Source of the DNA: Cupriavidus pauculus
GTDB taxonomy: Bacteria; Pseudomonadota; Gammaproteobacteria; Burkholderiales; Burkholderiaceae
Length of the DNA: 64,000 nt
NCBI RefSeq assembly: GCF_003854935.1
Contig: NZ_CP033969.1
Location: 2,666,001 to 2,730,000, forward strand
Direction of reading: 5' to 3'
Shown here: positions 18,022-27,337 of the stretch, piece by piece
Layout of the letters: each line of letters opens with the position of its first letter
Numbering within the stretch: the stretch's first letter is position 1
Notes under the pieces: generated by a model
Seen by the model: only the letters and a program-made list of their open reading frames with translations
What the model was told of the DNA's origin: nothing
Databases searched by the model: none
Position numbers and translations under genes: made by a program

Positions 18022-19005
18022 ATGAAACGATGGATATTGGGCTTTAGCGCCGCTGTGGTGGGGTGCTGGGCAGCGACCGGTCAATCTGTTGCGAACGCCA
18101 GCGAGTCCTGGCCGAGTCGCCCGATCAAGTGGGTCGTGCCGTATCCGCCGGGCGGCACCACTGACATGCTGGCACGTATCGTCGGTGCCAAGCTCTCTGA
18201 ACGACTCGGGCAGCCCGTGGTGATCGAGAACAAGCCAGGCGCTGGGGGCGATGTTGGCACGGCCTATGTTGCGAAACAGCCCGCTGATGGATACACCATC
18301 GTTATGGGCAATATTGGTCCTATTGCCATCAACCCCACGCTTACTCCCGACGCTCGCTTTTCTCCCACGCGAGATCTCGCGCCGGTGACGCTCCTGGCGG
18401 AGGTTCCCAACCTGCTGGTGGTCAACCCGCAACTGCCGGTCAAATCGGTGAAGGAACTCGTTCAGTACGCGAAGCAACAGCCCAATCCCTTGTCGTACGC
18501 AACGCCTGGCAACGGAACATCTTTGCACTTGGCGGGTGAACTGTTCGCTTCGACAGCGGGCCTGCGCATGGTTCATGTGCCATACCGCGGTAGCGGCCCC
18601 GGCCTGAACGACACGATGGCAGGCCATGTACCGATCATGTTTGACAACATGCCTTCGGCATTGAATCTCGTAAAAGGCGGAAAGGTTCGCGCACTCGCCA
18701 TCACGAGTGCTGTCCGTTCCCCGTTGCTGCCGGACGTCCCAACGATGACTGAAGCTGGTCTGAGCAACTATCAGATCACTGGTTGGTTCGGCGTCTTGGT
18801 ACCTGCCGCAACGCCGAAGCCGATCGTCACCCGTTTGGATGCCGAAATTCAAGCTGTACTCAAGATGCCTGACGTCCGCAGCAAGATTGGCGACATCGGC
18901 GGAATCATCTCTGGCGCAGGACGAGATGAGTTCGGCCGATTCATCCAGCAGGAGTCGGCGAAATGGCAAAAGCTCATTCGTACCGCGCACATCACCGTGC
19001 AGTAG
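18022..19005 (+). CDS. Bug-type TTT periplasmic solute-binding protein
   Basis: 327 residues. A signal peptide ends near ASES, and the family segments are present: WPSRPIKWVVPYPPGGTTD, LGQPVVIENKPGAGG, VPYRGSGPGLNDTMAG and LPDVPTMTEAG. Bug proteins bind carboxylates or related organic acids in the periplasm, here perhaps the operon's growth substrate. The ATG at 18022 is chosen because AGGAG stands eight bases upstream. The frame extends further upstream only through the promoter and into the IclR gene. It is the first gene of a nine-kilobase catabolic operon. No membrane TctAB genes are in the window, as is common for orphan Bug proteins. Confidence 0.9.
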   Translation: MKRWILGFSAAVVGCWAATGQSVANASESWPSRPIKWVVPYPPGGTTDMLARIVGAKLSERLGQPVVIENKPGAGGDVGTAYVAKQPADGYTIVMGNIGPIAINPTLTPDARFSPTRDLAPVTLLAEVPNLLVVNPQLPVKSVKELVQYAKQQPNPLSYATPGNGTSLHLAGELFASTAGLRMVHVPYRGSGPGLNDTMAGHVPIMFDNMPSALNLVKGGKVRALAITSAVRSPLLPDVPTMTEAGLSNYQITGWFGVLVPAATPKPIVTRLDAEIQAVLKMPDVRSKIGDIGGIISGAGRDEFGRFIQQESAKWQKLIRTAHITVQ

Positions 19006-19029
19006 GTCAGTTACTTTAAGGAAGAAGCA

Positions 19030-19899
19030 ATGTTGAACTCGGTTGACAGAATCCTCGTTGCGGTGCGCGACCTCGATCAAGCAGAGCAGAACTACAGGGA
19101 AGTACTTGGGGCGCAGTATCTTGATGAGCTTGCAAGCGACCATCTGAATGCCCGTGGCCGTAGCCTGGTAATCGGCGAAAGCACGGTCGAACTTTGGACC
19201 CCGCGGGGAGCAGGGGTCGTAAGTGATCATCTTGATAGCTTCGGGGAAGGCCTCTTCTTTGGAGGGGTCTCGACAGCTAGCCTGGCTGAATGCCAGAGGT
19301 TCCTTGCCGAGCAAGGTATCCGATTTGCTGAAGCCGACGGCCGTCTCTATTTGAACGCGGGCGGCCTCTATGGCATGCCACTCGTTGTCAGCGAAGCGGC
19401 AGCGCGGGTTCGAGCGAATGGTCCTGTGTCGTTTCTGTACGAGCTCACCATGGTTCTCAGCACCGACTGGCGAGAAGTCGCGGATTGCTACGCGCGAAAA
19501 CTGGGCCTGCAGCGCGACAAGGCAGTAGACATCACGTTCGCGCGATTTGGCTATGAAGGCACGCTGCTGATGTTCGCGCCGGATCGTCTCGATCGCATCG
19601 AATTGGCTGAAGCGCATGATCCCGCCTTTGCCATGGGCAGGTTTTCGGGCAAGCGAGGTGACGCACTTTACATGTGCTACATCGAAACGCATGATTTGGC
19701 GGACGTAATCAGGCGACTCGAATCGCGCAACGCAAAGTGGACCCGAAGGACCGACACGGGCAAGCCCGAGCAGGACGGCCTCTGGATCCATCCGAGCGCG
19801 CTGAATGGCGTCCTACTTGGTGTATCCCGAACCTCGTTGGCGTGGGGATGGTCCGGTAGCCCCGAGAAAGTCGAAGAGATTTCAGAGGTGCAGTCGTGA
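19030..19899 (+). CDS. VOC-superfamily (glyoxalase-like) protein
   Basis: 289 residues made of two vicinal-oxygen-chelate-like halves. The N-terminal one begins VDRILVAVRDLDQAEQNYRE with later ELWTP; the second half starts near residue 138. VOC proteins include lyases, epimerases and dioxygenases that use a bound metal. The exact reaction is not readable here. It is preceded by AAGGAAGAAGC, lies 24 bases after the Bug gene, and overlaps the start of the aldehyde dehydrogenase gene, so it is translationally coupled to the pathway. Confidence 0.75.
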   Translation: MLNSVDRILVAVRDLDQAEQNYREVLGAQYLDELASDHLNARGRSLVIGESTVELWTPRGAGVVSDHLDSFGEGLFFGGVSTASLAECQRFLAEQGIRFAEADGRLYLNAGGLYGMPLVVSEAAARVRANGPVSFLYELTMVLSTDWREVADCYARKLGLQRDKAVDITFARFGYEGTLLMFAPDRLDRIELAEAHDPAFAMGRFSGKRGDALYMCYIETHDLADVIRRLESRNAKWTRRTDTGKPEQDGLWIHPSALNGVLLGVSRTSLAWGWSGSPEKVEEISEVQS

Positions 19900-21314
19900 T
19901 GCCGGAGATCTTCGATCAGCAATACATCGGGGGATCGTGGCGCCGTGCTTCTGGCACACAGCTCATCGACGTAGAGGACCCGAATACTGGCCTGGTATCG
20001 GCCCAAATTCTTCCAGGTACCGAGGAGGACGTCGGTCTCGCCTTGGGTGCCGCGCAGAACGCATTGGCCAGCTGGTCCGCAACATCCGTGTCGGACAAAT
20101 GCGCAATTCTTAATCGCCTAAAAGACCAACTCACAAATCGGCAGGAGTCGTTGGCCGATGCTATCGCGGCTGAGGTTGGCACGCCCTTGAAGATCTCACG
20201 CATCGTTCAAGTCGACTCGCCCATTCGGAACATTGGGAACTTCGTAAAGCTGGCGGAAGGATTTCCATGGCAATCGCGAACGGGCCCATCTGTCATCGTC
20301 CGGGAGCCATTCGGCGTCGTGGCATGTATCACGCCATGGAATTTCCCGCTTCATCAGATCATTCTGAAGGTGGTGCCCGCGCTTCTGGCCGGGAACACAG
20401 TCGTGCTCAAACCAAGTGAATTGACGCCCCGAACAACGCGCCTTATCTGCGATGCCATCAATGACGCAGGCTTTCCTTCGGGCGTGGTGAACGTTGTGAA
20501 CGGCTTGGGTGCGGTAGTGGGCGCAGCGTTGGCGCGAGCTGACGGCGTGGACATGGTTAGCTTCACAGGATCCACGGAAGCGGGTCGTGCAGTGTCTTGC
20601 TTGGCCGCGTCGACCATTAAGAAGGTGACGCTGGAATTGGGCGGCAAGTCGCCTTCCTTGGTATTGCCGGGTGCGGACCTGACTGTGGCCGTCAAGGGAA
20701 CGCTCGCTTCCTGCTTCCTCAACAACGGTCAGACTTGCAGCGCGCTGACCAGGTTGATTGTTCACTCGCGTGATGTGTCGGCCGTCGAAGCCCTGGTGAA
20801 GCAAGAACTCGCCAAGTTCTCTGTCGGATCCAGCCTCGTCGAAGGCCATCGGATCGGCCCGCTCATTTCTGGCAAGCAGCGTGACCGCGTGCAGGAACTA
20901 GCGGAAAAAGGGGTAGCGGAGGGCGCCACGCTCATCGCGTCAGGCCAGGATGTTCCGCCTGCAGGATTCTTCGTCAGCCCGAAGGTGTTTCTCACAGATC
21001 AACATAACTATCTGGCCAAGGAAGAGGTGTTTGGCCCCGTGCTCTGCGTGATTCCCTACGACGAAATCGACGACGGCATCCGCATCGCCAACGCAACGGT
21101 GTATGGCCTGGCGGCGGCCGTTTGGGGCGATCCTGACCTCGCACTCGACGCCGCTAAGAAGATTCGTGCAGGACAGGTCGATATTAACGGCGCCCGATTC
21201 AACCCCGTAGCGCCCTTCGGCGGCTTCAAACAAAGCGGTGTTGGCCGGGAGGCGGGTCACGTCGGTTTGGATGAGTTCCTCGAGTACAAATCTATCCAAA
21301 TGAACGAGGGATGA
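19899..21314 (+). CDS. NAD(P)-dependent aldehyde dehydrogenase
   Basis: About 471 residues, a normal length. The cofactor and active-site signatures are present: ITPWNFPLHQIILK, FTGSTEAG, the general-base region VTLELGGKSP and the catalytic cysteine in FLNNGQTCSALTR. It oxidises an aldehyde to the carboxylic acid, which the next gene product could activate to a CoA thioester. An in-frame GTG lies just before the ATG at 19899. The stop of the VOC gene overlaps this start. The protein differs clearly from the second aldehyde dehydrogenase at 42556. Confidence 0.9.
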   Translation: MPEIFDQQYIGGSWRRASGTQLIDVEDPNTGLVSAQILPGTEEDVGLALGAAQNALASWSATSVSDKCAILNRLKDQLTNRQESLADAIAAEVGTPLKISRIVQVDSPIRNIGNFVKLAEGFPWQSRTGPSVIVREPFGVVACITPWNFPLHQIILKVVPALLAGNTVVLKPSELTPRTTRLICDAINDAGFPSGVVNVVNGLGAVVGAALARADGVDMVSFTGSTEAGRAVSCLAASTIKKVTLELGGKSPSLVLPGADLTVAVKGTLASCFLNNGQTCSALTRLIVHSRDVSAVEALVKQELAKFSVGSSLVEGHRIGPLISGKQRDRVQELAEKGVAEGATLIASGQDVPPAGFFVSPKVFLTDQHNYLAKEEVFGPVLCVIPYDEIDDGIRIANATVYGLAAAVWGDPDLALDAAKKIRAGQVDINGARFNPVAPFGGFKQSGVGREAGHVGLDEFLEYKSIQMNEG

Positions 21315-21318
21315 CGGG

Positions 21319-22596
21319 ATGTCTCTTATGCAGAAACAAGCTCTAGGGAACATTCGCGTATTGGATATGACGCGAGTGCTCGCAGGGCCATGGTGTACCC
21401 AGATGCTGGGCGACATGGGAGCCGATGTCATCAAGATTGAGCACCCATCGCGAGGGGATGATACGCGGCAGTGGGGGCCGCCGTATGCGATGACGAGTGA
21501 AGCGGAAGTGCTTGAGGATTCCACCTACTTCGCTTCCGCAAATCGGAACAAACGATCGGTTGGCGTGGACATCGCCAACCCAGACGGTGCGGATCTGATC
21601 CGTAAGCTCGTTCTTGAGTGCGACATCTTTGTAGAGAACTTTAAGGTTGGTGATCTGGCTCGTCGAGGGCTTGACTACGACAGTCTGAAAAAGATCAATC
21701 CGCGCCTGATCTATTGCTCTATCACCGGGTACGGCCAATCCGGGCCGTACGCTGACCGCCCCGGCTACGACTTCGTTTTCCAGGGGGAAAGCGGGCTGAT
21801 GAGCATAACGGGCGAGCGTGATGACGAGCCTGGTGGTGGGCCACAGAAGGTCGGGATCGCCATTGCTGATCTGACGACGGGACTGTATGCGACGGTCGCG
21901 ATCCTCGCCGCGTTGAACCACAGGAATGTCACGGGAGAAGGTCAGCACATCGATTTGGCACTGCTCGATTGTCTGGTTGGCTTGTCGTCGAATCAGGGAT
22001 TGTCGTGCCTGATCAATGGCGCCGAACCGCACCGGTGGGGGAACGCGCATCCGTCTCTCGTACCGTATCAAGTCTTTGATACGGCAGACGGTAAGGTGGT
22101 AGTTGCTGTGGGGAACGATTCCCAGTGGCAACGCTTTTGCCAAGCGATCGACGCCAAAGAACTGGCCCGGGATTCGACGTTCTATTCCGCATCCGGACGC
22201 ATTCGGAATCGAGAGGCGCTAATTGCGCAGGTGTCGTCGGTTCTTGCGGCGCGCCAAACCGAGCATTGGCTTGCCGCGTTCTCCGCAGCGGATATCCCGC
22301 ACGGTCGTATCAATACCTACAAGGAAGCCTTTGCTCACCCACAGGTCATCCACCGTCAGATGGCGATCGACGTGCCGGTTGACAAAGGTATCGGCTCGGT
22401 ACGGGGCATCGCCAATCCCATCAAATTCAGTAAAACGCCGGTGCACTACGTTCGGGCGCCCGCGAAACTCGGTCAGCACACAGAAGACGTGCTTTCCGAC
22501 TTGCTAGAACTTTCCGCGGACCACATCGCCGGTCTCGAAGAACGTGGGGTGATTAGTTGCCAAACGTCAAAAAAGACACTTCAGGAGCAATCATGA
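21319..22596 (+). CDS. Class III (CaiB/BaiF) CoA-transferase
   Basis: 425 residues. The family start (IRVLDMTRVLAGPWCTQMLG DMGADVIKIE) and the catalytic-aspartate region (PGYDFVFQGESGL, D151) are visible. Family III enzymes move CoA between acyl donors and a carboxylic acid through an aspartyl-CoA anhydride. Here the enzyme likely activates the acid made by the preceding dehydrogenase. It is spaced 4 bases from that gene, and its stop overlaps the next ATG (ATGA at 22593). It is similar to, but not a recent copy of, the CoA-transferase at 32488-33711. Confidence 0.9.
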   Translation: MSLMQKQALGNIRVLDMTRVLAGPWCTQMLGDMGADVIKIEHPSRGDDTRQWGPPYAMTSEAEVLEDSTYFASANRNKRSVGVDIANPDGADLIRKLVLECDIFVENFKVGDLARRGLDYDSLKKINPRLIYCSITGYGQSGPYADRPGYDFVFQGESGLMSITGERDDEPGGGPQKVGIAIADLTTGLYATVAILAALNHRNVTGEGQHIDLALLDCLVGLSSNQGLSCLINGAEPHRWGNAHPSLVPYQVFDTADGKVVVAVGNDSQWQRFCQAIDAKELARDSTFYSASGRIRNREALIAQVSSVLAARQTEHWLAAFSAADIPHGRINTYKEAFAHPQVIHRQMAIDVPVDKGIGSVRGIANPIKFSKTPVHYVRAPAKLGQHTEDVLSDLLELSADHIAGLEERGVISCQTSKKTLQEQS

Positions 22597-23333
22597 GCAT
22601 CCAAGCTAATAATGTCGGAAACGTCCTGGAGATTTGCATTGCGCGTCCAGAAAAGCGCAATGCGATCAGCGCCGCGATGTACCAGGAACTGACCCGTCTT
22701 CTGGATGAGGCCAACGCGGACAAGGAATGTGCCGCAGTCATCGTGCATGGTGCGGGCGGACACTTCACTGTCGGTGCCGATATCAATGATTTCCAGACCC
22801 GGCGGGGTAATGAAGATTCCCCTGCTGTCACGCTTCTCCGGAAGATGGCCGCGATCGATGTGCCGCTAATCGCAGCAGTCGAGGGACTGGCGATTGGAAT
22901 CGGCGCCACGATGCTGCAACACGTCGATTTTGCCTACGCATCCCAAGATGCGCGCTTCCGCATGCCGTTCGTATCGCTGGGTCTGTGCCCCGAGGGCGCA
23001 TCCAGCTACCTGCTCGAATCGCTGGTAGGTGTCCGGAAGGCACGTGAGTGGTTGATGCTTGGAAAGTTCTTTGATGCAGAAGAAGCTTTCGATGCCGGGC
23101 TTCTGACGTCGCTGACGCAGGACGGGGAAGCCCTTGCACGGGCGCGCGAAACGGCTGCCGAACTGGCAAAGCTTCCCAAGGCTTCGGTACGCGCGACAAA
23201 GCGGATGTTGAACCACGAGAATCGTGCCGCTGTGGGTTCTGCGCTCGACCTGGAAGTGAAGATGTTCGCCGAACTCTTGAATACCGAAGCCACTCAGGAA
23301 ATCTTCAAATCCTTCCTGAACAAGAAGCGTTAA
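22593..23333 (+). CDS. Enoyl-CoA hydratase/isomerase
   Basis: 246 residues from the ATG at 22593, which has CAGGAG seven bases upstream and overlaps the CoA-transferase stop. Crotonase features are visible: ARPEKRNAISAAMYQEL, GAGGHFTVGADINDF (oxyanion hole), VEGLAIGIGATMLQHVDFAY and FVSLGLCPEGASS. It hydrates or isomerises an enoyl-CoA in the pathway. The frame is open upstream to 22557, but that start lies within the preceding gene and lacks a ribosome site. Confidence 0.9.
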   Translation: MSIQANNVGNVLEICIARPEKRNAISAAMYQELTRLLDEANADKECAAVIVHGAGGHFTVGADINDFQTRRGNEDSPAVTLLRKMAAIDVPLIAAVEGLAIGIGATMLQHVDFAYASQDARFRMPFVSLGLCPEGASSYLLESLVGVRKAREWLMLGKFFDAEEAFDAGLLTSLTQDGEALARARETAAELAKLPKASVRATKRMLNHENRAAVGSALDLEVKMFAELLNTEATQEIFKSFLNKKR

Positions 23334-23340
23334 GAACGCC

Positions 23341-24078
23341 ATGGCCGAGTTGATAAAAATCGAATCAGAAAATTTCGTCCGGGTCATTACGATGAATCGG
23401 CCGGATAAGAGAAACGCGCTGAACTCGGAAATGTGCGACGCGTTGCACGACGCGTGGCAAGACTTCGCGGGCTCAGAGGATCGCGTTGCCCTGCTACGTG
23501 CAGAGGGGTCGGTGTTTACGGCAGGCCTCGACACGAACGATCCACCGGATTCCTTTTGGCATGCCATTCCCAATGTCGCATTTGACATTGGAAAGCCGGT
23601 TATTGCAGCGGTTAATGGCCCCGTGATAGCGGCGGGCGTATCGATGCTTGCATTCTGCGATCTTTGTGTAGCGACTTCGGCAACGACCTTCGTTTATCCC
23701 GAAGGTCGCCTAGGCATGGCAGCCGGCTTGATTAGCTCGCTGGTCGGTCGGATTCCCCACAAGATCGCGATGGAGCTCATGTTGACCGGGCGCCCGGTAT
23801 CCGCCCAACGGGCCTATGAAGTCGGATTCGTAAACGAACTCTGTGAACCAGGAAGCGAAACAGAGGCAGCTCTAGTGACAGCGCGTCAGATTGCGAGCGC
23901 AGCGCCGCTGGTACTGCGTTTCCTCAAACAGGCGGCGAGACACTCGATTCCGGTAGGACTGGTTGAGGCAGGCTATAGCGCCCAGTACCAAGCTCAGATG
24001 CTGGCCAGGAGTGAAGACGCCCGGGAAGGGGCGTTGGCGGCCAAGGAGCGTCGCGCTCCCGTTTTCGTGGGCCGCTAG
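23341..24078 (+). CDS. Enoyl-CoA hydratase/isomerase family protein
   Basis: 245 residues, a second crotonase-fold enzyme eight bases after the first. The segments MNRPDKRNALNSEMCDALH, EGSVFTAGLDTNDP and VNGPVIAAGVSMLAFCDLCV are seen; at the position usually holding an acidic residue it reads YPEGRLGMAAG. Two crotonases in one operon usually divide double-bond isomerisation or hydration from ring or C-C cleavage steps. Which does what here is not known. Confidence 0.88.
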   Translation: MAELIKIESENFVRVITMNRPDKRNALNSEMCDALHDAWQDFAGSEDRVALLRAEGSVFTAGLDTNDPPDSFWHAIPNVAFDIGKPVIAAVNGPVIAAGVSMLAFCDLCVATSATTFVYPEGRLGMAAGLISSLVGRIPHKIAMELMLTGRPVSAQRAYEVGFVNELCEPGSETEAALVTARQIASAAPLVLRFLKQAARHSIPVGLVEAGYSAQYQAQMLARSEDAREGALAAKERRAPVFVGR

Positions 24079-24107
24079 GACTAACTAACACAGTAGGGGA
24101 CTGAGAA

Positions 24108-25289
24108 ATGGATCTGAATTTCACAGAAGAAGAGCAGGAATTTAGAAAAGAGGTACATGCGTGGATCGACGCCCATTTGCCGAAGGAGATCTCGCACAAG
24201 GTGCACAACGGACTGCAGCTATCCCGCACCGATATGCAGCGTTGGCACCAAATTCTGGGGAAAAAGGGTTGGCTGACGTATAAGTGGCCAGTCGAGTTCG
24301 GCGGCACGGGCTGGACACCAGTGCAGCGGCACATATTCGAGGAAGAGTGCGCGTTGGCAGGAGCACCGCGACTCGTGCCCTATGGGCCTGTCATGGTGGC
24401 ACCAGTCATCATGGCATTTGGTAACGCTGAGCAACAGGCGCGCTTCTTGCCCGGCATTGTGACGGGCGATGTTTGGTGGAGCCAGGGTTACAGCGAGCCG
24501 GGATCGGGTTCCGACCTGGCTTCGCTCAAGACACGAGCGGAGCGAAAGGGAGACAAGTACATAGTCAATGGTCAAAAGATCTGGACCACGTTGGCTCAGT
24601 ACGGGGAGTGGATTTTCTGTCTCGTCCGGACCAATACAGAAGGGAAGCCGCAGGCAGGGATCAGTTTCCTGCTCATTGACATGCGTTCGCCTGGCGTCAC
24701 GGTTCGGCCCATTAAGCTGCTGGACGGCGAGTGCGAGGTCAATGAGGTCTGGTTCGACAATGTTGAGGTCCCCGTTGAGAACCTGATTGGCGAAGAAAAT
24801 AAGGGCTGGACCTATGCCAAACACCTTCTCAGTCACGAACGCTCGAACATTGCAGAAGTCGGGCGTGCCAAGCGTGAGCTCCGACGCCTGAAGCGAATCG
24901 CGGCTGCAGAAGGCATGATGGACGACCCTCGTTTCAAAGACGAGGTTTCGAAGCTCGAGGTAGATATTATCGCGCTCGAAATGCTGGTTCTTCGCGTTAT
25001 CTCGGCAGAAAAATCCGGGAAGAATCCATTGGATATCGCAGGCCTACTGAAAATCCGAGGCAGTGAGATTCAACAGCGCTACAGTGAATTGATGATGCTG
25101 GCTGCAGGTCCCTATAGCCTCCCATTTATTCAAGACGCTATGTTGACGGAGTGGGATGGCGAGTTCCCAGGTGGAGAGCGACGGAACGCTCCGCTTGCCG
25201 CGACATATTTTAATCTGCGGAAAACCACTATCTACGGTGGCTCCAATGAAGTGCAGCGTAACATTGTTTCGCAAGTGGTCCTCGGATAA
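24108..25289 (+). CDS. Acyl-CoA dehydrogenase, subunit 1
   Basis: 393 residues with the full acyl-CoA dehydrogenase layout: an N-terminal helical domain (NFTEEEQEFRKEVHAWIDAH), the flavin/substrate segment YSEPGSGSDLASLKTRAE, KIWTT, and a C-terminal domain ending in YGGSNEVQRNIV, which packs against FAD. GGGGAC precedes the ATG. It is followed 11 bases later by a second, shorter acyl-CoA dehydrogenase gene. Such adjacent pairs often form heterotetramers in the oxidation of branched or cyclic acyl-CoAs. Confidence 0.9.
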   Translation: MDLNFTEEEQEFRKEVHAWIDAHLPKEISHKVHNGLQLSRTDMQRWHQILGKKGWLTYKWPVEFGGTGWTPVQRHIFEEECALAGAPRLVPYGPVMVAPVIMAFGNAEQQARFLPGIVTGDVWWSQGYSEPGSGSDLASLKTRAERKGDKYIVNGQKIWTTLAQYGEWIFCLVRTNTEGKPQAGISFLLIDMRSPGVTVRPIKLLDGECEVNEVWFDNVEVPVENLIGEENKGWTYAKHLLSHERSNIAEVGRAKRELRRLKRIAAAEGMMDDPRFKDEVSKLEVDIIALEMLVLRVISAEKSGKNPLDIAGLLKIRGSEIQQRYSELMMLAAGPYSLPFIQDAMLTEWDGEFPGGERRNAPLAATYFNLRKTTIYGGSNEVQRNIVSQVVLG

Positions 25290-25300
25290 AGGAGTAGAGC

Positions 25301-26416
25301 ATGGATTTCGAATTCACTGACGACCAGGACCAACTGCGAGATGCAGTAAGAAAGTGGGTAAAGCGTAGCTATACGTTTGAGCACCGTCGCAGTTCCGAGA
25401 GCAGCGGCGGATTTTCCCCGGACGCGTATTCGGAGCTTGCGGAGCTTGGGCTGACTGGACTTTACGTCCCAGAAGAGTATGGCGGCGTCGGTATGGGGCC
25501 GGTCGACGTTATGGTGGTTATGGAGGAACTGGGGCGGGGCATCGTACTCGAACCGCTGGCGCAAGTTCTACTTGCGGGTGCAGTGCTGTCGAACTACGCC
25601 GAAGCAAGCGTACGTGCGGCGTGGCTGCCTACGATCGCTTCTGGAGAAAGTCTGGTCGTACTGGCCCAGCAGGAGCGCGCGAATCGTTATCGCATCGATA
25701 CGTGCGAGACGCGAGCAGTCGAGACGGCGGAAGGTTGGGAGCTTACTGGGAGTAAGAGCCTCGTGCCGGTTGGCGATCATGCTGCTGCGTACATTGTACC
25801 CGCCATGATTGCTGACACTCTCGGAGCGTTCCTTGTGGAGCGCTCCGCCCCAGGTGTATTGGTACACCCTTATCAAACTGTCGACGGCTCGCGCGCCGCG
25901 GAGCTGACGTTGTCGAAGGCGCCGGGCACGCTAGTCACCCGCGAAGGCCAGGATTGCCTGTCGTATGCCGTGGATCTTGGCATTGCAATGACGTGTGCAG
26001 AGGCCGTGGGCGTGATGGACGTAACCCTGGAGGCTCTGGTGGATTACATGAAGACGCGCAAGCAGTTCGGCGTCGCTATCGCGAGCTTCCAAGCGTTGCG
26101 TCACCGCGTCGCAGATATGAAGATGAGTCTAGAGCTCGCGAGGTCTATGAGCTACTACGCCTCGCTCAACGTCAACGCGCCGGCGAACCAGAGACGTCGC
26201 GCCATGGCACAAGCGAAATATCAGTTGGGCGGGTCGATGCGATTCGTCGGCCAGCAGGCCGTGCAATTGCACGGTGGGATTGGAATGACGGATGAGTATA
26301 TCGTCAGCCACTATTTTAGACGCCTTACCCAAATGGAATCGGTGTTCGGAGATACGCTGCATCATCTGGCGCAGATGTCGGACTCCATGCATCCCGAGCT
26401 TGACAAGGCTGCCTAA
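25301..26416 (+). CDS. Acyl-CoA dehydrogenase, subunit 2
   Basis: 371 residues. DFEFTDDQDQLRDAVRKWVK begins the N-terminal domain; ADMKMSLELARSMSYYASL and VQLHGGIGMTDEYIVSHYFR form the C-terminal domain. The middle part is divergent and lacks the usual SEPGAGSD loop, reading ERANRYRID instead. This supports a non-identical partner subunit for the preceding dehydrogenase. AAGGAG precedes the ATG. It is the last gene of the operon that begins at 18022. Confidence 0.88.
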   Translation: MDFEFTDDQDQLRDAVRKWVKRSYTFEHRRSSESSGGFSPDAYSELAELGLTGLYVPEEYGGVGMGPVDVMVVMEELGRGIVLEPLAQVLLAGAVLSNYAEASVRAAWLPTIASGESLVVLAQQERANRYRIDTCETRAVETAEGWELTGSKSLVPVGDHAAAYIVPAMIADTLGAFLVERSAPGVLVHPYQTVDGSRAAELTLSKAPGTLVTREGQDCLSYAVDLGIAMTCAEAVGVMDVTLEALVDYMKTRKQFGVAIASFQALRHRVADMKMSLELARSMSYYASLNVNAPANQRRRAMAQAKYQLGGSMRFVGQQAVQLHGGIGMTDEYIVSHYFRRLTQMESVFGDTLHHLAQMSDSMHPELDKAA

Positions 26417-26537
26417 GGCGCCGCGAAGAGTAAGTGCTCGATGAATTGCGATGGCGGGTGACCCTCATCGTTTCCGGCAGCGCGGTGGTACATCCTCGCG
26501 CTGCTCATAGTATCGGACCGGGATAGTAGCGTAATTG

Positions 26538-27140
26538 ATGCAGACGCAACTTCAGTCACGAAGCCAAGTCGGGATCCATGATATTTTTCTTCCAATTCCA
26601 ATGAAAGTGACTTCGTTGAGTGGCGAGCAGATAATCATCCGACAAGGCTATTCACGCGTAATTAAAGAGGGGAAGTTCGTGAAGCTCCCCGCTTTTTCTC
26701 CTGCGAGTCTGTTCTTGGGCGGCTCTATTTTTAAGAGCTCGCATTGCAGCTTCGATCTGGATGTAACTAGTTATTCTGTGGTGCGTGATCAACCAATGCA
26801 CGATCTGTGGGATTCCAGGCCGCTTTGGGAGGCAATTTCATTGTCGGTGTTTATGAATCCAAAGGAAGCTTGGAATATTGCAGATATAGCGGATAGTTTG
26901 CAGACAACATCCTCGAGAGTCAGGCGGACCCTCTTCAGCCAGGGCAATTGCTTCACGGAAATATGTAACACGCAGCGGCTTATGCGTTCGCTGTTCGAAT
27001 TGGCAGGACTGGAAAGATCTATACCGGATATTTCGAACAGAATTGGGTGGAGCCAATCCTATGACTTTGAGTCATCTTTCTATAATAGATTTAAAGTTTC
27101 GGCAGATGTTATTTGCGGAATGAAATTTTATGCCCGCTAG
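26538..27140 (+). CDS. AraC-type HTH regulator, AT-rich orphan
   Basis: 200 residues. The C-terminal ~100 look like an AraC/XylS double HTH: WNIADIADSLQTTSSRVRRT, then a second helix pair at IPDISNRIGWSQSYDFESSF YNRFKVS. The N-terminal ~90 residues form a short sensor-like part with no match I recognise. Base composition is clearly lower in GC than the operon upstream, which suggests separate transfer. It lies between the acyl-CoA dehydrogenase operon and the converging P450 cassette. Its target is unknown. An in-frame TTG precedes the chosen ATG. Confidence 0.6.
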   Translation: MQTQLQSRSQVGIHDIFLPIPMKVTSLSGEQIIIRQGYSRVIKEGKFVKLPAFSPASLFLGGSIFKSSHCSFDLDVTSYSVVRDQPMHDLWDSRPLWEAISLSVFMNPKEAWNIADIADSLQTTSSRVRRTLFSQGNCFTEICNTQRLMRSLFELAGLERSIPDISNRIGWSQSYDFESSFYNRFKVSADVICGMKFYAR

Positions 27141-27149
27141 GCGATCTAT

Positions 27150-27337
27150 TTAGAGGAGCTCTACTGAACGTTTGCCAGCCATCAACCGCTTCGAAAGAGA
27201 TGGGCGGCCGTTGGGCAGGCCGCCCTCTTTTGCGATGGAAGTACCATCCGCCCCAGCCTCGCGCGCGCAGGCTGCTCGTGCCGCCGTGATGCCGGCGGCC
27301 GTTGCCCCGATGACTACGATTTGCTTAGGGGAATCAT
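27150..27337 (-). pseudogene. Ferredoxin reductase 5' remnant
   Basis: The ATG at 27337 starts QIVVIGATAAGITAARA, the reductase FAD-binding motif. The sequence then alternates between frames (GGLPNGRPSLSKRLMAGK-like) before ending near 27150. It aligns with residues 1-55 of the intact reductase at 45046-46242. The remainder is gone, so the neighbouring P450 lacks its own reductase. Confidence 0.7.

Noticed and set aside
17956-19791. 611-codon open frame on the minus strand opposite the Bug and VOC genes
   Set aside because: It lies antisense to two clearly homologous plus-strand genes, has no recognisable domain, and arises from high GC at third codon positions.
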